DNA of 64,000 nucleotides from Piliocolobus tephrosceles (lineage: Eukaryota > Chordata > Mammalia > Primates > Cercopithecidae), in contig NC_045435.1 in NCBI RefSeq assembly GCF_002776525.5, positions 122,591,071 to 122,655,070 on the forward strand, in the 5' to 3' direction. Positions 32,903 to 45,727 of the stretch are shown here, piece after piece. The notes beneath the pieces are model-generated. The model worked only from the letters and a program-made list of their open reading frames with translations, did not search any database and was not told the DNA's origin. Made by a program: the position numbers and the translations under genes. Within the stretch, counting starts at the first letter, position 1. Every line of letters begins with the position of its first letter.

Positions 32903-33300
32903 TATCATATTAGAAAGCTCTGTTTTCAGTAATTTACTCTTTAGAATGTTTTATGTACTGTTGTTTGTAGTAGCAAAGGCAAAAAAAAAAAAAAAAAAAC
33001 AGAAAGAAAGAAAGTGAAAGTGCTTCAATAAGGAAGCATTAGGAGAAAAGTTACATAAATATTTCAAGATCATGAAATATTATTTGGCTATTCCTTAGAA
33101 CTAAATGTCATATGAGTATCAGAATTTCTACACTGTACCTGCACCATAAAATAAGTGAGAAAAGTAAGATATTTATCATTATATATGTGCCTGTTTTCCT
33201 AAAAGAATGCGGATAACCAATGTTTCTAAGTGCAGAGGGCATGTTTCTGGGAGCATTAATGTATACATATGATAAAATGTATGTTTAGCCTTTTGTAGTC
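32690..33300 (+). mobile_element. L1M/HAL1-like fragment (decayed)
   Basis: After the tandem repeat come TGTTGTTTGTAGTAGCAAAGG, a 20-nt A tract (32981-32999) and GAAATATTATTTGGCTATTCC, which follow the order of the C-terminal ORF2 region in old L1M or HAL1 elements. No coding capacity remains. Ends are uncertain. Confidence 0.5.
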
Positions 33301-34285
33301 AACACTATTTTGATTGATGTCAGGTGAATACTGGAATTAAGAAACATAAAGACCACATGTTAATATAACTCAGTGTAAAGACAGCATTGATAAAATAATA
33401 GATGAGATTTCAATGGGTACATAAGCCTATATATTTATAATAAAATAAGTGAAGAGATATTCACTACAATTATGATGATGTGTGTATTAGAGTGATGCAA
33501 TCAATGGTGGGGTTTAATTTTTTTAATCTTTATGTAGTCACTGATAAATGTGGAAATGCTCCTACAAAGCCTTATTTATACATTTTCTTTTCTTTTTTTT
33601 AATACCATTAATACAAACATTGCTGGGTTATAAAGAACCAGAAATAACATTCTAATTTAAATCCTCTCTTTTAAATTTCCCTGAAAAATTCCTATGCTTT
33701 TCATTTCTTTGAAGTAAGAACTTCTGATGCTTCCCACACTAAATCTCTCTTGGAGTCTATTAAGTTTTAAGAGCATGTTTTTACATATAAATATACATAT
33801 TTACATATATATTTATACATAGATGTAGATGCATATATATGCATGTCTTGCACGACTTCATCGATTCAAATAATTGAAATATTTTACATGAATATGGCTA
33901 TGAGATATATCACATCATTGGCTAAAACATAAGACATATATATTTAAAGAAGATTTTAGACATGGGTTTGTAGCAATAAGTATTGTGTCAATGCTCTATT
34001 TGCAGAAACTTTGCAAAGAAACTAATGGACTCATGGGAAGATTTTAATTTCTCACTGTCAATATGAAGAGAATGGTGTGTATAGCCTCTTAAAATCCTAA
34101 ATAATTTAGATTAATATTCTGACCTTCAATGAGGCTCTCTCATCACACTTCCATTTGCATATTTTAGAAAATTTTATTTGTATTTTGTTTTCTTTCAGTT
34201 GTTCCCTACATGAAAAGAGATACTCACAACAATCTATAACAGAATCTCATGCCTTGATAATTCAACTCACTTTCAGAGCACTCAA
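33301..34285. other. No gene recognised; TA-rich patch
   Basis: AT-rich DNA, with an ACATATA/ATATATG-type patch at 33782-33846. Nothing else is supported. Confidence 0.5.
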
Positions 34286-34332
<47 letters not shown>

Positions 34333-34342
34333 NNNNNNNNNN

Positions 34343-34396
<54 letters not shown>
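34286..34396. repeat. (TCTA)n microsatellite containing an assembly gap
   Basis: About 100 bp of near-perfect ATCT units, broken by ten N at 34333-34342. The true array length is unknown because the gap falls inside it. Confidence 0.97.
34333..34342. other. Assembly gap (10 N)
   Basis: Ten N within the tetranucleotide array, likely a placeholder where reads could not span the repeat. Confidence 0.98.
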
Positions 34397-34619
34397 ATCA
34401 ATCATCTCTCTATCTAGTCTTCAAACCTAGGAGTTTTCCACTTTTAATCCAGTTGTTTTAATTGAGTCAGATAAATTTTGAGGATTACATTGCATAATCC
34501 TGGTTAGCATTCCCCTCGTTAAGATGTCATGGAAAAGTGGTCTCAAAGTCCCAAGCTGTTTAATATTTAAAGAGCCTGATAGGAGGGGTTCTTTTTACCC
34601 TGAAATAGCCATTTCTAAA

Positions 34620-35580
34620 ATGAAGACATAGAATAACAAATAGGTATATATTTTAAATGCTTGACATCAGCAATTATCAGGAAAATGCACGTCAAAACGA
34701 CAAAGGTACATCATCTCAGCTCAATTAAAAATGTTGTTTTTAAAAAGTCAATCAGTAATGCACGCTGGGGAGGATGTGGAGAAAGAGGAGCATAGTTTCA
34801 CTGTTAGTGGGAATGTAAATTAGTACAATCGCTATGAAAAACAATATGGAGACTCCTCAGAAAACTAAAAATAGAATTACCATATGATCCAGAAATTCTA
34901 CTGCTGGATATATATCCAAAATAAGAAATCAGTATATCAATGAGATATCTGTACCCCCTTGTTCATTACAGCACTATCCACAATAGTGAATACATGGAAT
35001 CAAACTGAGTGTCCATCAACAGATAAATGGATAAAGAAAATGTGGTATATGCACACAAAGAAATATTATTCAACCATAAAAAAGAATAAAATCCTGTCTT
35101 TTGCAGCAGCATGAATGGAATGGAGGACATTATATTAAGTGAAATAAGCCAGACACAGAAAGACAAATATTGCATGTTCTGACTTACATGTGGAAGCTAA
35201 AATAATTGAGTTCATGAAGGTAACAAATAGAATGGTGGTGTTCAGAGCCTGGAAAGGGTATTGGAGAGGGGCAATAAAGAAGGGTTTGTTAATGGGTAAA
35301 AAAAAATGCAATTAGAGAGAAGGATTAAGATTTAGTGTTCAATAGCAAAATAGGGCAACTACAGTTAACAATAATTTATTGTATATTTCAAAATAACTGG
35401 AAGAGAAGATCTGGGATGTTCCCAACAAAAAGAAATGATAAATGTTTGAGGTGATGGATATACCAAATATCCAGATTTATTCATTACACATACATGTATG
35501 AATAGATCACATGTACTCCATAAATATGTAAAACTGTTATGTATCCATAAAAATGAAAATCAAATAAAATAAAGGCATAG
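34620..35580 (+). mobile_element. L1MA/L1MB-type LINE, 5'-truncated
   Basis: Sense ORF2 end and 3'UTR: GGGAGGATGTGGAGAAAGAG (34768), TTAGTGGGAATGTAAATTAG, ACCATATGATCCAGAAATTC, CCATCAACAGATAAATGGAT, AAGTGAAATAAGCCAGACAC and an A-rich end near 35575. On the minus strand a 69-codon frame at 34966-35175 is only the complement of this element. It is older than the primate L1PA copies here. Confidence 0.85.
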
Positions 35581-37558
35581 ATGCCTTATTATTTCTCCTG
35601 TAGATCTACATGTCCTAAGGATAGATCAGGAAAAAAAAAAAAAAAAAAAAATGTCACTAGGAAAGAGCTGCAAATCATGCTGGAGTAGTCACCGCAAGGT
35701 GTACAGGCAAACACTCATCCTTTTTTCAGTTGTAGCTGTGATCTTAGAGAAAACACTTGAAATTTAAGTGTTCAAAATAATGTGAAATGTAAATTAGAGG
35801 AAATCCCAGTAAACATAGAAAAAATGTTTTGAGCGTTCACTGTATCTTAGTGGAATGGCAACAACAAAAACAATGCCATATTAACCAAGATGAGACTGAT
35901 CTACCTCAGGCAGACTCCTAGTGGCAGTGGGATTACACATTTGTTTTGGTGCTTCAACTTTGGATGGTCCGTTAATCCAGTTTCACAGACTCTGTAATGG
36001 GGATGACAGCAACATATCATAAACAAAGTGTAGAAGCAACAACTGGTGATTCCAAACATTCTAGGAAAGACCTTGCTAAAGTCCCATTGCAATGTCACAT
36101 AGGAGGCAATAACAGAGCCACCACAACATGGGGCACAGCAAAGAAAAAAAAATCACATTAATTTGGAAGCAAAAGTCTGAGCATGATTTCCTGTCATGTT
36201 ACTTATCATGTTTCTCTACTTGGCAGAAAAATGAAATTAATATTGCCTATAATTTTGTAAGAATTAAATGAGTTAATTCATGGTGCTCCTTTATATGATA
36301 AGACTTTTGCAAGAACGTTGGAGACACTGGAAGAAAATATGTGTGATACCCTGAAGAAAAATATTTGTATAGAAAACGACATGAGTTACCTGCTCATCCT
36401 GCTGACTCTTGGTCAAGAGCAGCGAACCCTTTCTATACCTGGAACATTAAAACATCATTGATCCTGCTCTCTGAGAATCGCGTTATCAAACAGCAGGGAA
36501 ATATACTTAGAGATAGAAAGCAGCTAAATCTCACTGTAAGAGAGTTTAAGAGAACTTCTTAGATTCAAATTGAGTGGCTATACCTATGCATTAAGATAAT
36601 GATTTACCATTGTTAAATGAAATGACTGACAAAGAAAGGAAGAAATTTGTTTTTTCTCTAAAGTTTCTTTTATCCAGGTGTTAGTGGATACCATAACCAA
36701 TTAGATCTCATTTTCTATTTATATGAAGCAAATAGAGTTAAAAACAATGTTGTTTAGGGATGTTTTATACGGCAAAAGAAAGAATGAGAGCAAAGAAAAG
36801 ATGAAGAAGTATAATGTATATTAATAAAAATGAAAATGCATAAAATATTCATAATTATTTTAAAACAATTCAAACATACAAGAATCTTTCATGAAAATAA
36901 TAACAGATCTGAAACTTCACTTATCACTTGCTTTACCTGCAATGGAAACTCCTTAAAATTAAATTAATTTTTAATATTCCTTTTGTATTTTTGTAGACAT
37001 AGTATTGTGCACATTTGCTTTTTTCTTCCAAAACATGAACTTTACAAATGAGAGATGAGGTTACAAAACTCACCAACTAATGTCTACACATATTCATCTG
37101 TACTCATTTCCTGACTTACAGAGATCTAACATATATATTTATTAACAAAACTTACCCTACTAATTCAGCCTCTGCTGGGATGATCTCATCTGTTATTCTC
37201 ACAAAAAAAGAACATCCTTTGTTTAGTAAATCCCTTTTCCACTCCCCTGGGGGATTGAAACATTGGTGTCATCAATTACTCCTCTTATTCCAACCCTTGT
37301 GAAATAACCACATTCTATCGATTCTATTCATAACAGTATTTTAATCTATACTTCCTTCCATTCCCTTGGTCACCACCTTGGATCAAACATATTCTCTCAT
37401 TACAGTGCATCTTGGTTTAAGAATTCGAACTCTTTGATCCTTACGTTTGAATCTCTACCACTTAATAAATATTGATACTGGGGAAATTCTTTAACCATAA
37501 TGGTATTTATTTTTCTAATCTTTGGAAAAATACCATCATTATTATCTACAAAACAGAG
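35581..37558. other. Intergenic, no gene recognised
   Basis: A 22-nt A tract lies at about 35630-35651. The part from 35655 to 36160 is less AT-rich and may hide an old repeat; its minus-strand frame (35901-36098) has no recognised domain. Plus-strand frame 36365-36562 is likewise unsupported. Confidence 0.5.
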
Positions 37559-37602
37559 ATACTAGTGCATAATATATATATATATATATTATGCACTAGT
37601 AT
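37559..37602. repeat. Perfect 44-bp AT-rich palindrome
   Basis: ATACTAGTGCATAATATATA and its exact complement meet with no spacer, the centre being an alternating AT run. A second AT run continues to about 37617. A palindrome of this type can form a cruciform and is prone to deletion or breakage. Confidence 0.95.
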
Positions 37603-37617
37603 ATATATATATATATA

Positions 37618-38254
37618 ATCCAAGCAAATATATGTATATATTTAATTTATACTTACATTATAGGTTGGCTAATAAACATAAAGTACATATTATTTATTGT
37701 TATATCCTAATTTAACTTTCTGCCACCATTCTTTTTTGAAACCACGCTATCAACTTGATCTTTTGAAACTACCTGATAACTCAAATTTGTCTTTATCCTA
37801 ATGTGACACATAAGTAAAATCACAATTCCTTAGTTTGGCTTTTAAAGACTTCTGTGTATCCCAAATTTATAGCTTTATACTTCGTCATATATTTGTTTAA
37901 TATTTGTTGATCAATAACTACATAAAGTTTTGGGTCAGATTTGCAGAGGACCCAAAAATATTGCACAGCTTTTCTTCAGGTTTTTCATATTGCATAAATC
38001 CTTGGCTGGCTCAGAATTTCTGGTTTTTAGATCCTCCTTAAATCCTATGGACATATTAAAATCCAAACAAATACAATGAACATCACTCCCACAACATGTT
38101 ATCTGGGGAAAGTATTTTCTGCATCCTGCAAACTCTTACAAATATCACAGATCTCTATACTATTGTTGTTTAAGCATGAATCAGTTTACCCTATAAGACT
38201 GCAGGGTCTAGATTTAGGGCCCATGAATATCTGTCATATTGCCTTTGAAGAGTC
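37618..38254. other. No gene or repeat recognised
   Basis: AT-rich DNA; the 85-codon plus-strand frame at 38076-38333 has no domain and ends in an L2-like tail. Confidence 0.45.
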
Positions 38255-38460
38255 TATGTTTACTTCCTTCTTGGCATTTATAGATTTCTGCAATGTTCTT
38301 ATTAATTGTTCTTTTTTCTTTTTCCCTCACTAGAATGCAAGTTTTATAAGGATAATAAACTTGACTATCATATTCCCCAGCATTTTACTCATGCTAAGCA
38401 TAAATCCTGATCCATCCTTCTGCCAAAGTAGTTGCTAAGATACAGTTATTAAACTAATTG
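38255..38460 (+). mobile_element. L2 3' end
   Basis: CCCTCACTAGAATGCAAGTT, TATAAGGATAATAAACTTG and CCCCAGCATTTTACTCATGC are a decayed version of the L2 tail CCACTAGAATGTAAGCTCCATGAGGG ... CCCCAGCGCCTAG. L2 is an ancient mammalian LINE. Confidence 0.6.
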
Positions 38461-38699
38461 AAGACCTATACTTTATTTTTTACTAGATAAACAAATAACT
38501 TTTGGCTGAGAAACCTTTGGCACTCCCAAAGCCATACATCAAGAATGTCTGTCTTTTTTCTCACCATTCTCACTCCCACTACTGGTCCCATCCATAGTTA
38601 GATAACATAAATTCCTTGAGAAAGCCTCAAAGGTTTGACAATTCTTATTCTATTTTCACTTACCTTTTTGTACTTTTTATTTAAAATAGTTTTAAAATA
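38461..38699. other. No feature recognised
   Basis: Short AT-rich spacer between the L2 tail and an Alu-related monomer. Confidence 0.5.
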
Positions 38700-38833
38700 G
38701 GCCAAGGTGGGAGGATCACATGAAACCAGGAGTTGAGGTTAAAGTCAGCTGTGATCACACTATTGTATTCCAGCCTGGGCAACAGAGCAAAACCCTGTCT
38801 CAAAAAAAAAAAAAAAAAGAAAAGAAAAAAAAA
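38700..38833 (+). mobile_element. FLAM-type (single Alu monomer) SINE
   Basis: GGCCAAGGTGGGAGGATCAC, AACCAGGAGTTGAGG, CAGCTGTGATCACACTAT, TCCAGCCTGGGCAACAGAGC and a tail of A with G interruptions give one Alu monomer of about 120 bp. Its plain 7SL-like form and divergence suggest a free left monomer or an AluJ half. Confidence 0.75.
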
Positions 38834-40895
38834 ATATAGATTTACAGAAGAGTTGCAATGATAGTAAATAACTCCTATATAGCTTTTACTCATCTTCCTC
38901 TAACCATAATCATGGTACATTCATCAAAACTGAGAATTTAATAGTAATACAATCCTATTATTAACTAAGCTACTTATTCCACCAAGTTTTCCACTGTCTT
39001 ATATTTACTCCAAGGCACAGTTTATACCACATTGCATTTAGTAATAATGTCTCCTTAGTGTCCTTCAGATCTTTGGTAGTTGCCTGATCCTTTCTTGTTT
39101 GTCATGCCCTTGGCACTTTTGAACAATATTGGTCATATATTTTGTAGAACATACACCAATTAGAGTTTTTCTATTTTTTTCTCATTAAAAATTTAGATTT
39201 AACTGGGGTTGTAGATTGTTGGGAAACATACACAAAAAGAGAAAGATTTACTGTTAAGTGGAATCAAATAACCTGTACCCCCACTGAAAGCATTCCAAAG
39301 AGGCAGAATATACTGCTTGGCCAAAACGGTGGAGCAGCCACCAAACCTGGCAACTGAATGACAGTTTCAATGCAGATGGCAGAAACAAAAACTTGACAAC
39401 TTGGGTGTAGGTTTAACTCAGAAAGCAAGAGAAAGATAAGACAAGACAATGTAACAATGGTGTTAAGTTTTAAAAATCCATTAGTTCTCATAAAGAAATA
39501 ATTTTACAATAGACCAAGTCTCAAAGCATTATAAAACTTCCTGTGTTTCATTAATATTTAAATTGATTTTCCACTAATGTTTTTCCTCAAATATTTAATT
39601 CTAGAATACTACTAGAAAATAAATTAAGTTTTAAAATATCTTTTTAATTCACATTATTTTGGTCACTTGTAAAACATTTTCATAATTTTCTGAGTTGCGA
39701 GCATTTCATGATAAACTAGTTTAACACCTCCTGCAGCTGCTAATACTTTTTATTGAGATTTGTTTACTTTCGCTGCATGTCAAATTCGGGAAATACAGGC
39801 AACATGAATTCAGTGTTGAATTAGACAACAATAATGCAGACAACACTCAGCTCATATTTCAAAGTAGTTCAAATGAATTCAGAATTAGTTTGAAATATGT
39901 AGTGATAAATGTAATTGAATATTATTTCCTGAGGCTTCAAAATTAAAGACATGTTTCTAAGGTTAATTTTCTATGTTGTCTTAAATAATAAATTATTATT
40001 TTTACTTCCAGAAAAGACAGTTTCAAAATCATGCTCAAGTAATATTTTGTTTCTAATTTATCTAAAATGTTTTAAATTATCAAATCAATTTAAATACTGA
40101 TCATCACAAGTTTAATGCATTTCTGTTTCTGATATGCAAATATTAATTTTTCTGTTCTAACTATAATTTTGTCTAGCAAAAAATTACTGAACTTCAAATT
40201 GTAATGGCATCAATTTTAGTACTCCACAAATTGTCAAATTAAGGTGCTTGCTCTTTGAGTGTTCTCCATTTCAATAAATTAAATTCCAGTTCCAGTACAT
40301 AATTTTCTGTAAATTTATAACACATATTTAATTTTAATTCATTATTTAATAATAAATATTTTAAAACTCGGATTTACAGTTGCAATATAACAATTCTGAC
40401 TTCGTGGCTAGGGAATCTCACCTAAAAAACGAGTATAATCTCACCTTTCCTACTTCAGCTAATGTTCTCTACAGCCTTTGCTGTCTTAATTTAGCATTTT
40501 TGTAGCAATTACAAAAAATAAAAGATAAAATCAGGATTAGAATCTTTGAGTGAGTTCCTTTACACATAAACAATTTTTTAACTCCTGCTATTTTTAGATA
40601 ATCTATTTTAAAATGTGAAACCATTTGACAGTTTTTATTAGAGTTTTGTTAACACTGAACTTATCTCTAGCTACACAATTTTATTTTTCTTTAATTGGGT
40701 TATATATTATAACCAAATTACATGTGCAATATTATTAATTATTATTGAATTCTTATACATATATTTATAAATATGCATATGAGTCAGATATTAGGATTAA
40801 ATACTTTTTTATTCCTTTCTTCATGACAATTTTAATTTTCCTCCTCAGGAACTAATAGATGTTGTAATGAACACCTCTTAATAATAAATAATTTA
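38834..40895. other. Intergenic, no gene recognised
   Basis: AT-rich and apparently single copy. The minus-strand frame at 39264-39491 (75 codons) has no domain signature. Confidence 0.5.
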
Positions 40896-41205
40896 GTCTG
40901 GGTGAAATGGCTTACAGCTGTAATTCCAGCACTCTGGGAGGCTGAGCCGGGCGGATCACGAGGTCAGGAGATCGAGACCATCCTGACTAACATGGTGAAA
41001 CCCCATCTTTACTAAAATTACAAAAATTAGCTGGGCTTGGTGACGGGCGTCTGTAATCCCAACTACTCAGGAGGCTGAGGCAAGAGAATCGCTTGAACCT
41101 GGGAGGAAGAAGTTGCAGTGAGCAGAGATTGCACCACTACATTCCAGCCTGGGTGACAGAGAGGGACTCCGTATCAAAAAATATAAAAATAAATAAATAC
41201 GTAAA
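40896..41205 (+). mobile_element. AluS
   Basis: Complete sense Alu (GGGTGAAATGGCTTACAGC to GACTCCGTATC) with a tail of AAATA units (about 41176-41205). CpG sites in the left arm are largely decayed (TGAAATGG for CGCGGTGG). AluS age. Confidence 0.92.
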
Positions 41206-41771
41206 AACATAATAACAAATATGTTGGTAATACAAAATAATTATTTATACTGTATTTTTAATCCAATGGCCCTCCTTGCCTAGAGAGTCAGCAACTTTTA
41301 GAACCAGTTATACAACACACAGGTGAAAGTAAGCATAGAGAATAACAATTTCTAAGCTTAGTAACTATTTTTTGAGATAAAAAAAAAAATCTGTGACTCA
41401 TGAATGAAATATTTTTGGCTGTTGTTTTACTTAAAATTGTGTTAGCCAAAAACAGCAGAAAATCAATTGAAGGGACTCCAAGTAATAAAAGTTATGTTAT
41501 TTCACAAAAAACAATAGTTAGAAAGTGTTTAATTCAGGGTGAATTGATAAGGCAGTTTTCATAGTGTGGATCTGAAATATCTTCCTGATAATACTCAGAT
41601 ATTATTTGCCTATTTCTCTCTTTCATGAGTGTACAGTGACGTTTTCTAGGAGCTATATTATGTGTGATATCACAACTGGATAATGCAAAAAATGATATAA
41701 GAATACACCCTCTGCTATTAATCCCAAGGAGATTAGAACACAATGTAAAGTTATGCTCCCTCTCACACAGT
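41206..41771. other. No gene or repeat recognised
   Basis: AT-rich spacer between two Alus; nothing supported. Confidence 0.5.
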
Positions 41772-41860
41772 CTATTTTATTTTATTTTATTTTATTTTAT
41801 TTTATTTTATTCTATTTTATTTTATTTTATTTTATTTTATTTTATTTTATTTTATTTTAT
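41772..41860. repeat. (TTTTA)n pentanucleotide array at an Alu tail
   Basis: About 17 TTTTA units with one TCTA interruption, attached to the 3' tail of the antisense Alu that follows. Arrays of this kind arise from the Alu A tail. Confidence 0.95.
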
Positions 41861-42146
41861 TTTTGAGACGGAGTCTCACTCTGTCACTCAGGCTTGAGTA
41901 CAGTGGCGTGATCTAGGCTCACTGCAACCTCCACCTCCCGAGTTCAAGAAATTCTCCTACTTCAACCTCACGAGTAGCTGGAACTATTGGGTGCGTGTTA
42001 CCATGCCCAGCTATTTTTTTTTTTTTTCCCCTAGAGATGAGGTTTTACCATGTTGGTAGGATGGTCTCGAACTCCGGACCTGAGGTGATCCACCCGCCTT
42101 AGACTCTGAAAGTGCTCGTGTTACAGGTGTGACCCAACGTGCCTGA
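41861..42146 (-). mobile_element. AluS
   Basis: Antisense Alu from GAGACGGAGTCTCACTC to GTGACCCAACGTGCCTGA. The mid-element linker is expanded to a T run with C (42013-42030). Many point changes indicate AluS or an old AluY. Confidence 0.92.
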
Positions 42147-45100
42147 CCACAATTATCTTATTTTGAAAAATATAGTTATCACTCATAAAAAACATGTTAT
42201 TCATGATAGCATGTAATTAATATATTGATATGAAGTGAATTAATATATAGTATGTTTTATTTTCCTTTTAAAAAATTCTAATACAGCAAATATTGAGAGA
42301 TATAATCCACATAAACAGAAGCTCTTTGGAATCCTCAATAATTTTTAAGACTGTAAAGAATTCCTGAGTCTCCAGAACTTGAGAGCTGCTGGTTGAATGA
42401 TAGATATCACAGGGATCCAGGTGATTTTAATCTCCTACTTCTGTCATTACCACAGGTGTTAATAATTTCTCTCCTCCGCCCTTCTCTCCAGTTAGATGAC
42501 TGCTGCAGTAATTCTAGGTATCATAAGCAGTTATGTGATGCAGCAAAGAAGACAGGCAATTACTCCCAAGTTCTTCCTTTTATAAGGAAGACAAACCTTA
42601 TTCATGACTCCCACAGAATTTATTTCATATCCCACTGGCTGGAAAAAAAAAATACATGTCTGTTAAAACAATCATTCTAAAAGGAATGACGTCACTCTGC
42701 CTAGCTAAGACCAGTTGTGACCCATCCTTGAGGAGCGACGGAGAGTCAGTCACTTGCTAGATTCTTTGGCCAAGCAGAGGCTAAACATTCAAAATAGAAA
42801 GGACCTCTGAACATAGGAAAGAATCATAGCTTGAGAATGGCTTTCGATACAGTCACTGTGTCATTTGCATCTGTTGTGCTGGATTTACTTTCAAAAATGT
42901 AGGCAAGTATTAGATACTGTAACCATCTCATGTGTGGCACTGGTCATAGTCTTTGGCCATGTAATCATATTCAGAGATTACTGGAGTTTAAAGATGAAAA
43001 CGTTTTAAGAATTAGCATCTGAGTATTAACTAAAGTAATAAATATAACAGGCTAGATGTTTTTTTAAAGTAACTTGAGACAATAGTTTGGTGGTAAGCAC
43101 ACTAATACAAACAATTGAAGATTTAAAGTAAAGGAAGGCCACAGATCTCAAAGAACATTCAATGTATTTATTAGGAATTATTATATGCTTCCTTCAAAAA
43201 TGCACATATTTTTAAGCATATTAAAAATAAATTATACATTTGAAAGTATGTGCAGATAAAACACTACAAATCACACCAATTTTATGCCTATATAGATAGG
43301 TGCTAATTTATTATGTTGTACTTGGGTTTCATTCTGGACCTTCTAATAGCAACAGACTGTGGTGAGATGTTTTAGCTACTAAACCTAGGCCTATGATAAA
43401 TCTCTATGACTGTCTTCAAGTAAAGTTTCTGATATTCATTTTCTAATTTATAAAATAATTAACTTAAGGAAAAGAAATGACAGCAGAGATAACTCAGATG
43501 TTAAACACTGCTTCAGTAGATGTACTCTTAATTGTTTGCAAGAATTACACTCATTTTAATTGGTTGGCCTTGTGATTCACTTTTTTTCAGAGATTTGAAG
43601 ATTATGTATGCTAAAGAAATGGTATTTTAGACATCTATTACAAACTGACATTAATGACAAGTGTGTGCATATTTAATCACTTTGTCCATTTTAGGTGTGC
43701 GTATACTTTTACCTGGTAAGTATTTTTAAATATAAATATTTGATATTGCTCTGAAAAGGTTATGGTTTTAATTTTAGTTTTAGAATAAATATTCCAAATT
43801 ATATTGCTGTTATAACACCCTCAACATTTTTGCAAAATTTAAATTGAATTATTTGGAAATTTATTAATAACATTTCAAACATATTTGCATATTTTTTTTT
43901 TTTAGGGAGAAGCTAGATTTTTCATCTTTCAAGTGAATTATACTCAACTAAGGGTTTTTTATTGGTAGGTATTATATATTTTCTTTTGTAAATCATATGC
44001 ATTTAACACTGAGATATTACAATATATAATAATTATTATAAAGCATTTATTTTTATCTTCAAATTAAATACCAATTTCTACAACTGGAAATATTTTAGAG
44101 TACTTTCAATCATAACAATACTTTTGTTCCAATTTTTAGACTAGAACTGACTTACAGTAGCCTCAGACTGATATCTCTATACGTGTGTGAGTTATTTCAG
44201 TTGTTTATTTTGTTTTAGTCTTTATTGTGGTTATGTTGACAAGTTATTTGACCATAAACAAACAACACATTTGATTTAAAATGAAAATCTGACATCCAAT
44301 TTTCAACCTTCTGTGAGCTAGTACATTACCAGATAAATCAATTCTATCGTTGAATTGAATAGCAATTATAAGAATGTAGTTAAGTAAGCCAATTCAGTTG
44401 TATTTGGTGAAGTAATTTATGGTATTGCCCATAAATGTGAAGTTCCGATTTATGTTAAATGATGTCCTCCAGCATCTCCTGTGGAGAAGTTGCTCTGCTG
44501 ATGGCGAGTTCCTATCACCTGTATCTCTAGGGGAAGTAGTTCACTATGGTGATGCATTACAGGAAAATTAAAATTAAATTTTGGTTGTCTTATAATAGCA
44601 TTTTATAATTATTTGACAACCTAGTTAACATCAGCAACATATTTTCTCTTCTGAAAACCTAACAGGTGTTTGCTGGATTTTCTTCATCTGTTACGAATCA
44701 GTACTGATTCCAACTGGACATGTTCCATTCAATAGATGGATATTTTTTATATTTGTAGATACCTTGCACCTGTTCAAACAGTATCAGCTCCAAACCTGTC
44801 TTCTTAGTTGATGCTGGCTGTTATGTTCTTGACACCTGGCCCATCCGATCCACATTATTGTCCGTATAGAACAGATTTATTATACGCATACTGTTGCACC
44901 TGTCTCAAATTATCTAAATCTGTCTCTGTCTGGCATATTGTCAGTTTTAGAGGGATTGTGCAAAAATAGGTTTACCGATGCTGAATCATATTTTTCCTTC
45001 ATGACAAAATGATACTTCAATTCTGTAAAAACTTCATCAAAGTAAATTTTAAGTATATTACCATTAGAAATAAACTGAAAATTTAATATTTGAATGTTTT

Positions 45101-45417
45101 GTTATTTGCCGACTAAAATAGGCAGATTTTAAAGGCCAGAAGATTGAGACTCTATTCATTACGTATGCTGAGAATATGCTGACTTCATTATCCTTAGTAA
45201 ATGCGACTTCACTATCCTTAGTAAATTAGGGAAGGTACTTACCACTTGCGGGATACGTGAAGGGGTGGGAAGAAAGCATGTATTTTCATGGTCCATGGCA
45301 ATTTAAGTTAGCTAATATTAATTTATCTGGAAAGGAAAGAAATGAGGCAATATGCAGAATCAAACGAATAAAAAGTAGGAGAGGGAGTTCCTGGTTCTAT
45401 CAGAAAATGGCATTTAT
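42147..45417. other. Long intergenic stretch, no gene recognised
   Basis: The portion 42360-42860 is less AT-rich, with a TGACGTCA word at 42687-42694, and looks like an ancient interspersed repeat that I cannot name. The part 44450-44960 is also compositionally distinct and unassigned. The rest is AT-rich, with a T tract at 43890-43903. Open frames here (for example 42393-42680, plus) lack domains. Confidence 0.5.
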
Positions 45418-45693
45418 GGCAGGGTGCAGTGGCGCACCCCTGTAATCCCAGCACATTGGAAGGTCGAGTCGGGCGATCACCTGAGGTCAGGAGTTAGACA
45501 CTAACCAGGCCTACGTGATGAAGCCCTGTCTCTACCAAAAGTACAAAATTAGCTGGCCGAGGTGGCTCACTCCTGTTATCCCAGTTACTCGGGAGGCTGA
45601 GGCACAAGAATTGCTGTGAATGTGAGAGGCTGAGGTTGCAGTGAGCTGAGATCTTACCATTGCACTCCAGCGTGGGCAACAAAGTGAGACTTC

Positions 45694-45726
<33 letters not shown>
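45418..45726 (+). mobile_element. AluS with poly-A tail
   Basis: Sense Alu starting GGCAGGGTGCAGTGGCGC with a tail of about 38 A (45689-45726). Imperfect target-site duplication GCATTTAT / GCATTTGT at 45410-45417 and 45727-45734. Right arm has lost several core positions (GGCCGAGGTGGCTCACTCC). Confidence 0.92.

Positions 45727-45727
<1 letters not shown>

Noticed and set aside
34155..34430. 91-codon frame of repeated Ser-Ile-Tyr-Leu
   Set aside because: Translation of the (TCTA)n microsatellite across an assembly gap.
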